Of a stretch of DNA of 64,000 bases, positions 18,933-26,148 are shown piece by piece. Each line of letters opens with the position of its first letter. Position 1 is the stretch's first letter. Source of the stretch: Acidobacteriota bacterium (GTDB taxonomy: Bacteria > Acidobacteriota > Blastocatellia > Pyrinomonadales > Pyrinomonadaceae); NCBI GenBank assembly GCA_025463135.1, contig JAOAPY010000037.1, positions 49,255-113,254 of the forward strand, written 5' to 3'. The position numbers were made by a program, and so were the translations under genes. Below the pieces are notes generated by a model that searched no databases, was not told where the DNA came from, and was given only the letters and a program-made list of their open reading frames with translations.

Positions 18933-19109
18933 TCAATACCAATCCATGAACCGCTCATAAGCGCCGGCGGCATCAGCCCACTGATGCGATTGAAAGAGCG
19001 CATCTGCATCTGACGCTGCCGGTGACTGAGCTCGAGCGATCGTCGCCAAGGCGAAGAGGCAAGCGATCAGCAGCGTGATCGAACCCTGCTTAATGAGTGA
19101 TGGATTCAT
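18933..19109 (-). pseudogene. truncated paralogue of the neighbouring TPR/DUF1579-like protein
   Basis: A 58-codon frame with a clear signal peptide (MNPSLIKQGSITLLIACLFA ... RAQ) and one TPR-like repeat (ADALFQSHQWADAAGAYERF). That repeat closely parallels ANTLFQAQKWVESAKAFEAI in the gene upstream (19174-20073). It stops abruptly after MDWY. Same strand, same architecture and tandem position suggest a duplicated copy that lost its C-terminal part. It could still encode a tiny secreted peptide. Confidence 0.55.
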
Positions 19110-19173
19110 ATTGTCCGATCAATACTCATTCTTTCGATTGTCTGAAAACGAGCCCCTCGGAGCACCACCTGGC

Positions 19174-20073
19174 TCACTTCTTTCTTACGTAGGTGGCGTC
19201 CCATACAACTGTCCAGGTCTTCCCCTCATCCGCCGACGTCTCTGCCCATTGCCGCACTTTGTCCGCGCCAAGATTGAAGAACGTCATGTGCACCAGGACT
19301 TTTTGCCCCGGGGAGTAGATGGCCCCCTCATACTTAAGGGCTCCGTCTTTCAGTTCTCCGTCCATCATCCAGTTGCTGCCGGCGCTGTCCATGTAGGACT
19401 GATGCCACTTACGTGTAATTGGATTATAGAAGTTAAAGCTCTTGCCGGTGCCGCCACCGGCGCTGGTCCAGTTTTCCTCTATGATGCAGCCATCCTCCAG
19501 CAGCTTAACGCTGTTCATGCCTACCTGTCGGTTGTTCAGGTTCATCACAACCCATTCACCAACCCAAAAATCGAACTGCCGATATTCAAGTGTATTCATA
19601 CAGACCATCGCAGCTTTTCGGCCTTTCTCAGCAACCGCTGGAAAGCGCGGATCTTCATGGAGGTCGACGAGTTCGGGATCGTTTGCGATGCGACGGGGAT
19701 TCGGCAGGTTGGCAGTGAGCGCTCTATCGATCCATTCGAAGGCCTCGTCCTTTTGATGGAGCCTTGCATAGGTGCGAGCCAGATCGTACATCGGTTGGGG
19801 ATTGTGGGCGATTTCGATCGCCTTCTGGAAAGGCTTAACCGCTTCTTCAAATTGGCCTAACGCATACAGCGAAGATCCGAGACGATAGAACGCCCGCGGG
19901 TTGGCAGGCTCGGCCCTGGTTATAGCCTCGAAGGCTTTTGCGGATTCAACCCATTTCTGGGCTTGAAAAAGTGTATTCGCCTCATCCATTGCCCCAGACG
20001 ACTGCTGTTGCGCCTCTAACGATATCGCCGCCAGCAAAATCACCAGCAACAATGAATAGATATGTCTAGCCAT
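19174..20073 (-). CDS. secreted TPR protein with DUF1579-like C-terminal domain
   Basis: A 299-residue protein. ATG 20073 has AAGGAGA six bases upstream. The signal peptide is MARHIYSLLLVILLAAISLEAQ. Residues about 25-130 form TPR repeats (NPRAFYRLGSSLYALGQFEEAVKPFQKAIEI). The C-terminal 150 residues begin EYRQFDFWVGEW, the entry motif of DUF1579/lipocalin-like beta-barrel domains, with many aromatic strands (KWHQSYMDSAGSNW, AIYSPGQKVLVHMTF). The likely location is periplasmic or outer-membrane associated. TPRs mediate protein contacts and the barrel could bind a small hydrophobic ligand; both are inferences. A truncated paralogue lies immediately downstream. Confidence 0.8.
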   Translation of the reverse strand: MARHIYSLLLVILLAAISLEAQQQSSGAMDEANTLFQAQKWVESAKAFEAITRAEPANPRAFYRLGSSLYALGQFEEAVKPFQKAIEIAHNPQPMYDLARTYARLHQKDEAFEWIDRALTANLPNPRRIANDPELVDLHEDPRFPAVAEKGRKAAMVCMNTLEYRQFDFWVGEWVVMNLNNRQVGMNSVKLLEDGCIIEENWTSAGGGTGKSFNFYNPITRKWHQSYMDSAGSNWMMDGELKDGALKYEGAIYSPGQKVLVHMTFFNLGADKVRQWAETSADEGKTWTVVWDATYVRKK

Positions 20074-20175
20074 TATCAATCTCCTTAGATCGAATCAACA
20101 TGGTCAGAACCGGCCTGGACCACTTGAAAGGTTCTATTGATGATCGCCACTGCTTCGCGCCTCATGCCTTATACA

Positions 20176-20370
20176 CTAACTCTCCGGGACGCTAGCGGTT
20201 TGACGGTTTGGACGACGAACCAATTGCCCACCACAATTAGGACAGATCATCGTTACTTGCCACGCGCAATCGGCGCAGAAGCTGCATTCGTAACTGCAAA
20301 TATACGCAATGCCATCGAGCGCCAGCAGCTCGTTACATACTTCGCAATTGCTTTTCATTTCCAGCGCCAT
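20176..20370 (-). CDS. DUF1272 small cysteine-rich protein
   Basis: A 64-residue protein matching the DUF1272 pattern, starting MALEMKSNCEVCNELL. Its cysteine pairs are CEVC, C-SYEC-SFCADC and CPNCGG, and it ends with LVRRPNR. The eight cysteines probably bind two zinc ions. The family is cytoplasmic and of unknown function. Length agrees with relatives. It is transcribed toward the TPR gene start, about 100 bp away. Confidence 0.85.
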   Translation of the reverse strand: MALEMKSNCEVCNELLALDGIAYICSYECSFCADCAWQVTMICPNCGGQLVRRPNRQTASVPES

Positions 20371-20606
20371 CGTAAATTCTTATAAAGATCCTTACGCCCC
20401 AATTCCGATTTCGTGGAGCTTGTTCTGAAGACGGCAATCACTCTAATGAACACCGGAATAATACCAGCACCCGCCTTTTGGATTTCTCAATCTTTCTCAA
20501 GGTCGCAAACTTCGGCCTAATGCGATACGGCCAACATCGCAAAAAAATTGACGTGAAGAACAATCCCTTCCCGTTCAGAAGCGGACTTGTCCACCCTGCG
20601 GTTGGG

Positions 20607-20781
20607 TATACTTGGAACATCAAAGTGAACTGTTGAGTGATTTTCTAAGGCCACTGAATGTGCCAGGAACTAAGTCACGTGAGTCGATTGTTGACGCCGA
20701 AGGCGTCAGATCCTGCTTTCCACTCAAGCTCAAACGGCACTTCGCCAAACGAACACTTGATGCGTCATGTATGTTGTTGCC
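20607..20781 (+). repeat. 175-bp dispersed repeat, copy A
   Basis: Matches the reverse strand of 49616-49789 at roughly nine positions in ten over the whole length, including the blocks CCACTGAATGTGCCAGGAAC and CACTTGATGCGTCATGTATG. It contains a perfect hairpin, TGACGCC-gaa-GGCGTCA (20692-20708). It lies in the spacer 20371-20888, which holds no other feature. The sharp similarity boundaries suggest a mobile or RNA-encoding unit. Confidence 0.75.
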
Positions 20782-20888
20782 TTTAGAGAGGGCGCTTGTA
20801 TATCGATGCCTCTCTAAACGGAATGCGAAAAAATCTTGAAACTTTGAAATCGAGGATCGCTGCTTCATTTCGAGTTCTTAGCAGCGGG

Positions 20889-22775
20889 CTAGTTGACCTG
20901 AGCGGCGATTCTCTGTCCCTTACTACGTACGTCCCTGGCAGACTCAACAATCTCTGGCCACCAGGATAATAACTCGCCGAATCGGTAAATCAATTGTTGG
21001 CTCTGCGTCAGGGGAGCCTGCGTGTCGCCCTGTCCGTTCAAGTCGAACGGAACTATTGATTCCTTCCTAAGCAGAGCATCCCTCAAATTCTGAGAATAGT
21101 TCTCCAGGTCGTCGGCCCAGAAATCGGGTATATATTCGTGAGTTTGCAGGAGTTCTTCCCCCGCATGCAGCACTCTGGAAGTTTGCTCCCAAAATTGAAT
21201 CCGAATAAATTCCTCGAAATCAGGTGCGGGCATTGCGCCGAAATTCATAAGGTGCTTGCCCATGGCCTGCAACCTTTCTCCGTAAGGAAGGAAATGGAAA
21301 TCTGTTTCAAAATCTTTGATGCAGTAGCGAAGAATATCTGACATCCCACAGGACGATGATATTGCCACATCAGCGGACGTATACTTCCTGGCGGCTAAAG
21401 GTGAGTGCAGAAGGGCCCAGGGGAGATGGCAGAAATAAGCATTGTCAAAACACTTGAGTAACGTGATTGCAAAAATGGCGTCCTGGTTACGCAGGACCGG
21501 AAAAAATGGCGGCAAGATATCGCGGTTATCCAGTCCCAGGGCGGTTGTCATAAAAGAAGGGACGCGGCCAACACAAATTCTGCGCACTGCCCGTAACATT
21601 TCCCGTGAAGAAAAAGCGCTTTGATATTCCTCCCTGGTGTTGCACAGGCGATCGTGCGTGTCTCCGGAAAGAAGAAACCATCGTGGCGAGCCGATTCCGG
21701 AATCGCCAATAATCCCCGGTAAGGTGGCCAGAATCTTCCCGGTCCCGCTGGTCAGATGTTTGAAATACTTTGTGCTCAGCCCGGAATAGTCGATTAGTTG
21801 CGGTTCTGTAATTGAACTCACGTCAATCAGATCTCTTCCCAGCCACCGTTCGTGAATTGAAAGCACATCCTCATCCAGAGGGCGAACTGCCTCGAGGGCG
21901 GTAGCTTGATCCGGGAAGAACCATCCTTCTATCGGTTCCTCGGAAAAGAACGACAAGCCATCAATTTGATCAGGGACTTCAAACAAACGGCATTCGGTAT
22001 CGTCATCGGCGCTGAAAAACAGATCGCCGACGGTCTGCAAAAGGAGGGCGTTTCTATTCGCTCCAGTACGAATCGCAAAGCCCGCTGGTCCCAGCAGTGC
22101 GAAATCGATGACGTGCTGAGGGACGTTGAATTCGTTGACGAGCAGGTTGGCAAAACTTACTTTTTCATCCAAACCGAGGTAGGAGATTGAAACACGATAG
22201 TCGCCGGCTAATGTTCGCAGCATGTCCCTGGTTTGGGTTCTGTCGACTGCCAGGGGCGTGCTGTCGGTAACAACGAAGTCGCATTCCCTGTCATGGCGTT
22301 TGATGTTCTCTATGTAACTTATTATTCCGCGTTTCAGACTCTCAGGACGATTATGAGTAACGAAACCTACTGTCGCGATTTTATGAGGTTCATATTCAGT
22401 TGGTGATTCCTGATGCAAATCTCGCGCGGAGCTGAGAGGCGTTAATAATCCGGCTGCGGCCAGATCAAACAGAGAGTCGTAGATATGGTCGATCTGTTGT
22501 GGGTCCAGTCCTAGTCTGCGAACGCATGATTGCGCATGCGCTTCGAGGGTGTTGAAGGTGTTGCAATATGGAAGGAGAGAGACGATGAATGTCGGAAGAA
22601 TATTGGCCCCGCGACTTTGTCGAGAGTAAACAAGTGAGTCGTCGTTGCCTACCGGAAAGGAAATTATGTCGCCGCTGCGGTAAAGCTCGTTATTTAAGTC
22701 AGCATCTTCGTTTTCATCTTCCAGGAGAACAGGGTCGGGCTTTATCCTGTTCTCTTTTTTCTTGGAGAAAAACAT
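20889..22775 (-). CDS. PqqD-like (RRE) plus glycosyltransferase-like protein
   Basis: A 628-residue cytoplasmic protein. Residues about 30-115 follow the PqqD/RiPP-recognition pattern: YRSGDIISFPVGNDDSLVY, then helices ending LFDLAAAGLLTPL. Residues about 130-270 look like a GT-A nucleotide-sugar fold: TVGFVTHNRPESLKRGI, YIENIKRH, FVVTDSTP, TGANRNALLL (237-246) and FFSADDDTEC with DDD at 257-259, the likely metal-binding motif. The C-terminal 350 residues are unrecognised. If both calls hold, it would bind a leader peptide and glycosylate a peptide or protein. AGGGAG precedes the ATG. It is last in the run thioredoxin (23447) - Cys-rich secreted protein (22917) - this gene. Confidence 0.6.
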   Translation of the reverse strand: MFFSKKKENRIKPDPVLLEDENEDADLNNELYRSGDIISFPVGNDDSLVYSRQSRGANILPTFIVSLLPYCNTFNTLEAHAQSCVRRLGLDPQQIDHIYDSLFDLAAAGLLTPLSSARDLHQESPTEYEPHKIATVGFVTHNRPESLKRGIISYIENIKRHDRECDFVVTDSTPLAVDRTQTRDMLRTLAGDYRVSISYLGLDEKVSFANLLVNEFNVPQHVIDFALLGPAGFAIRTGANRNALLLQTVGDLFFSADDDTECRLFEVPDQIDGLSFFSEEPIEGWFFPDQATALEAVRPLDEDVLSIHERWLGRDLIDVSSITEPQLIDYSGLSTKYFKHLTSGTGKILATLPGIIGDSGIGSPRWFLLSGDTHDRLCNTREEYQSAFSSREMLRAVRRICVGRVPSFMTTALGLDNRDILPPFFPVLRNQDAIFAITLLKCFDNAYFCHLPWALLHSPLAARKYTSADVAISSSCGMSDILRYCIKDFETDFHFLPYGERLQAMGKHLMNFGAMPAPDFEEFIRIQFWEQTSRVLHAGEELLQTHEYIPDFWADDLENYSQNLRDALLRKESIVPFDLNGQGDTQAPLTQSQQLIYRFGELLSWWPEIVESARDVRSKGQRIAAQVN

Positions 22776-22916
22776 TCAACGACTCCCTGGCTCGTCGTGT
22801 ATTTCTCGCAGGAAGACGGCCCCCCACGCTTTCCGTTTCGACGTGTGAATCCCGGCAGCTACAGTCATAGCAGCGCGCAACGGCCGATCAGTGTGACGAA
22901 GCCTCCGTTTCCTCCG

Positions 22917-23399
22917 TTACCAACAATGTGACCCGGCGTTAGACTCATAGTAGCAGGAGCAACCTTCCGGTGGATCCTGAAAACGATCGTCGCACTCCTG
23001 CAAGCAGCCGTTATGCCTCCAGTCGGCGTAGTCCGTGCAATTGAAGTACTGGGTCTGAATGTCGGTGTCCCTTTGATTGTAACAATTCTGATCCAGCTCT
23101 CCCGTCTGCGGATCCGTGCATTGATCTCTAGCGGCCTGCTCCGCAGCGTTCTTGTTGGCTTCACATTGAGTGTCGGCATTCGATTTTTCAGTCTCACAGT
23201 CCGAACTACACCAGTACTTGTCCGCGTACCACTGATCCACGGCAAAGTTCATTGCGTTACACTGGTATTCGTTACTGCAGTAATCACAATTCATCCAAAC
23301 ATCCGCTCTAACGACCGGGACCACGATGACAAACCCTATAAGCATCCCCAGGATGCAGAGTCTTGCTATCAAAGCCCTCGGACTGACATTGTTAATCAT
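22917..23399 (-). CDS. secreted cysteine-rich protein (14 Cys), hypothetical
   Basis: A 160-residue protein from ATG 23399, which has a very strong AAGGAGATGAG site; the frame extends to 23429 without support. An N-terminal signal peptide (LCILGMLIGFVIVVPVVRA) is followed by a mature region of about 125 residues rich in Asn, Asp, Gln and Tyr. That region has fourteen cysteines, an even number as expected for disulfides, for example MNCDYCSNEYQC, YWCSSDC, GCLQEC and GCSCYYES, and ends in HCW. No family was recognised. A thiol-disulfide protein gene lies directly upstream and the PqqD/glycosyltransferase-like gene downstream, so it may be their substrate. Confidence 0.7.
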   Translation of the reverse strand: MINNVSPRALIARLCILGMLIGFVIVVPVVRADVWMNCDYCSNEYQCNAMNFAVDQWYADKYWCSSDCETEKSNADTQCEANKNAAEQAARDQCTDPQTGELDQNCYNQRDTDIQTQYFNCTDYADWRHNGCLQECDDRFQDPPEGCSCYYESNAGSHCW

Positions 23400-23446
23400 G
23401 AACTCATCTCCTTTCGGTTGGAAGACCACCCCCCGCGCTAATCGAT

Positions 23447-23983
23447 TTAACCAGCCGGAGCAGCCTGCAGTTGTTTTAGGACTACTTCTTCCTCAGCGCT
23501 GCTCAACTTCCCGAACCATACCCCGACCACCTCTCCGCCTTTATCGGCGATGATGAGCGTCGGCGTTCCTTTGACGCCTAATTTGTCAAACGCGACTTGT
23601 TTGACTTCGTTGACCGAGATTCCCAAAGTCTGCAAGTAGCTCGGCCCTTCGCTAACTTCCCTGGGAAAAAGCGCTACAAGACTCGCGCTCTTCTGAGACA
23701 AAAGCACTTCCGATAATTTGCTGTAGAACGGACCACTCTCACGGCAAAAGTGACAGGTCGGACTGAGGACGAGCAAAACTGTGCGTCCATTCTTTTGCCA
23801 GTCAACTTCCGGCAGCGAAAGTTTCGTGCCGACCTTTATCGGGTCCTTCGACCGCCCGGCACTCTTACTCGCATTAGGCGGGTTGAGAATGAAGTTCTTG
23901 ACGATCACATAGCCCAAAAGAAGGCACACGGCGAGGATTGCGATGTTTGTAATTACATGCAATCGCTTGAATGCATTATTCAT
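23447..23983 (-). CDS. membrane-anchored thioredoxin-fold protein (TlpA/ResA-like)
   Basis: A 178-residue protein with an N-terminal membrane anchor (ITNIAILAVCLLLGYVIVKNFIL), a linker, then a thioredoxin fold. The redox motif is SPTCHFC (C77 and C80) and the cis-proline loop is KGTPTLIIADKGG (139-150). The domain would face the periplasm and reduce or isomerise disulfides, as TlpA, ResA and DsbE do. It is separated by 47 bp from the 14-cysteine secreted protein gene, pointing to that protein as a client. A TTGACA-type promoter candidate lies about 125 bp upstream. Confidence 0.85.
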   Translation of the reverse strand: MNNAFKRLHVITNIAILAVCLLLGYVIVKNFILNPPNASKSAGRSKDPIKVGTKLSLPEVDWQKNGRTVLLVLSPTCHFCRESGPFYSKLSEVLLSQKSASLVALFPREVSEGPSYLQTLGISVNEVKQVAFDKLGVKGTPTLIIADKGGEVVGVWFGKLSSAEEEVVLKQLQAAPAG

Positions 23984-24110
23984 ATGTTTGAGTCCTGCTT
24001 TGCAGACCGGCTATGAAGGATTCGCAGAGGGAAAATTAATGGGGGTTATTCGTCACCGACGTGAGAGTTGCGAGGGCTCGCGCGTAAACGTGACGCGGGG
24101 AATGGCGAAC

Positions 24111-24139
24111 AATTTACTCCCGCGTGGCACCAGTGTCAA
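24111..24139 (-). promoter_or_regulatory. candidate sigma-70-type promoter for the thioredoxin/Cys-rich unit
   Basis: On the minus strand TTGACA (24134-24139), a 17-bp spacer and TAAATT (24111-24116) lie about 125 bp before the thioredoxin start. It matches the consensus -35 exactly and the -10 in four of six positions. The rest of the 370-bp spacer 23984-24354 has no gene. Confidence 0.45.
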
Positions 24140-24354
24140 TAGATTGATTGTTAGATTTTCGTTGTGTTAGTGCTGCAATTAGCCTCTGGACCTTTAGGCA
24201 TGATAAGAAAAGCATCGCCTGCAAAATCATTGCTTGAGTTTCACTGAAAAATCTCGATCAAATGCGAGAGGTGTAAGCTCTGTCCCATTCAATTATTTGC
24301 AGCGCTTAATTCTTGTTTGGCGTCGGCAGGTTAAGGTAGTGCAGAGGGCGGTCC

Positions 24355-26133
24355 TTAAGGCAAGACGTATTCTGTCACTCGTTGACATGGCTGCAATTCA
24401 AGCTGGGGACTCCCAGGTTTAGCCTCGTCGCGCAGTTTAGCGCGCTCGTTAGGATCCCAGGCAAGCGGCTTAATTACGGAATTTGTGACACTATCAAAAA
24501 CCGGCCTGCTGATCATCCAATAGCGGCCCGGAGGTAGATTGCCAATACTAAATGAACCGTCACCAGAAACAGGTACTTCAGCATAGTGTAGAGGATCATC
24601 TTCGAATTCTCGCTCGGCAGGAACTAGATGGAGAGAAACGCGCTGAGGCGAATCGGCTTTCCGGCTCACAGCCGTGCGCCCCTGTATCCCTGCAGCTCCA
24701 TACGCCAGGGTTATGAACAGGTTCCCTAAGTTTTCTCCTGGTTTCAGTGAAAAACCAAGGCGCGCAACATCAATGGTTTTGGATGACCCGCTCTGCTGAG
24801 ATTTCGAAGGACCGGCTGATAAGGTTATGGATTTGACATACCAGGCATCGTTCGGCAAGCGAGCCTCGAGACGATAGATTCCCTCTCCCAGGTTGTGGAA
24901 AGCGAACTGTCCTTTTTCATTGGGTGAGCCACTAATTTTATTTGGCAGCATCCGATCGGGCTTGCTTTGACTGGCCTCACTCTTCCTGGCAATCAACATA
25001 ACGGTTTCCGTTGTAAGTACGTGCCTCATCTTGCATTTGCTGTCTTTCGCCACTGTCACGCTCGGATCAACTTGAATTTGACCAGTTACAGAACCCAGTG
25101 GCGCAGGCGAAATCTTCAGGCCAACTATGTCCGCACCTTTCATCGTAACGGCTCGCGTTGCTATGAACCCCTGACCTAATGAAGGATTGTTCACTCGGAT
25201 GAGCAGTTCATATTCCCCATCAGCCACGCCAGAGAAGGAAAACGCTCGATTGTCGTTGTTCGACGAAGGACTGGGGAATGCAGCCACGGTGTCTGAGCCG
25301 GAGTATAAAAGCATGACAGAAATAAGGGCTGGGCTGAGCGCAGCCGGGCCGATGATGTTGCCACTGACTGAATGGCCCGCATCGCCGCGGTACCTGATAT
25401 CGATACTGCTCGTCTCGCCGCCTGCCTGTACGCTGATCTCTCTGGCCGTAGCTCGCGTTTCCGATGGATAGTAAGTGGGTGAGTCGTTTTTATATGAATC
25501 GACTCGCAGATCCCGCCTGCTGCCGCCGGCTTCTACCACGTATATTCCTGCTTTCAAACCATAGATCCGGTAGATACCACGGTCATCGGTCTGGCCCGCG
25601 GTTTCCAGATCTCCGTCCGGCGGTAATCCCTCGAGGTCTCGCGTTCGCACAGAGCGCACACTGACACCAACCACGGCGTCTCCTCTGGCATCCAAAACCT
25701 TTCCCGTGATGACGCCTCCCTTGACCAGCTTGATGTTTATCGAATCCCCTAAGTAATGTAGATCTGGCTCGATCGCATTCGTTGGTTGTCTGGAAATAAA
25801 GTAACCATGAGCGACCGCACCAACAACCGTGTAGATCCCATCGTGCAGATCGTCAAAACGAAATTCTCCGTTGTCGTCAGTGGTCGCTTGATGCGCGGGC
25901 CCACTTGCCCCAGCCTGACTCAAGAGGACCTTTACACCTTCCAGGCTCCGTCCGGAATCGATCATCACATGACCGTTTATGGTGCCCGTGTGCTGTGAAC
26001 TAACCAGCGCGGGCGCAACAGCGGTTGGCTCAGGAGAACCAACTTGCTGCTGAGCCGTTGCCGTGCCCGAAATCACCAAAACGGCCAACGCCGCAGTTGA
26101 TGCCAGCCAACAATTCTTCACAAAATGAGCCAC
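24355..26133 (-). CDS. secreted carboxypeptidase-regulatory-like domain protein
   Basis: A 592-residue exported protein. The signal peptide (CWLASTAALAVLVISGTATAQ) is followed by repeated CarboxypepD_reg/Cna-B-like sandwiches. Each is recognisable by G-x-V-x-D-x-x-G-x-x-LxGVxVxL and NGEFRFDDLHDGIYTV, for example TINGHVMIDSGRSLEGVKVL and VITGKVLDARGDAVVGVSV. A last SFSIGNLPPGRYWMIS unit is near the C terminus. There is no enzymatic motif, TonB plug or barrel. Such proteins are probably surface or periplasmic binding scaffolds. It starts at GTG 26133 with CAGGAA just upstream, only 15 bp after the stop of the paralogous gene 26149-27786, so the two form an operon and probably arose by duplication. 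Confidence 0.78.
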   Translation of the reverse strand: MAHFVKNCWLASTAALAVLVISGTATAQQQVGSPEPTAVAPALVSSQHTGTINGHVMIDSGRSLEGVKVLLSQAGASGPAHQATTDDNGEFRFDDLHDGIYTVVGAVAHGYFISRQPTNAIEPDLHYLGDSINIKLVKGGVITGKVLDARGDAVVGVSVRSVRTRDLEGLPPDGDLETAGQTDDRGIYRIYGLKAGIYVVEAGGSRRDLRVDSYKNDSPTYYPSETRATAREISVQAGGETSSIDIRYRGDAGHSVSGNIIGPAALSPALISVMLLYSGSDTVAAFPSPSSNNDNRAFSFSGVADGEYELLIRVNNPSLGQGFIATRAVTMKGADIVGLKISPAPLGSVTGQIQVDPSVTVAKDSKCKMRHVLTTETVMLIARKSEASQSKPDRMLPNKISGSPNEKGQFAFHNLGEGIYRLEARLPNDAWYVKSITLSAGPSKSQQSGSSKTIDVARLGFSLKPGENLGNLFITLAYGAAGIQGRTAVSRKADSPQRVSLHLVPAEREFEDDPLHYAEVPVSGDGSFSIGNLPPGRYWMISRPVFDSVTNSVIKPLAWDPNERAKLRDEAKPGSPQLELQPCQRVTEYVLP

Positions 26134-26148
26134 GGCTATTCCTGAGTT

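Noticed and set aside
19075..19860. Plus-strand frame of 261 codons
   Set aside because: It lies opposite the TPR/DUF1579-like gene, which has a signal peptide, domains and an ideal ribosome binding site; the plus frame has none.
20612..20839. 75-codon frame across the dispersed repeat
   Set aside because: The second repeat copy has indels that break this frame, so the similarity is at DNA level and not a conserved protein.
22865..22948. 27-codon frame encoding a Gly/Asn-rich peptide (GNGGNGGFVTLIG), considered as a RiPP precursor
   Set aside because: It has no ribosome binding site and overlaps the end of the Cys-rich gene in another frame. It remains possible only because a PqqD-like protein is encoded next door.
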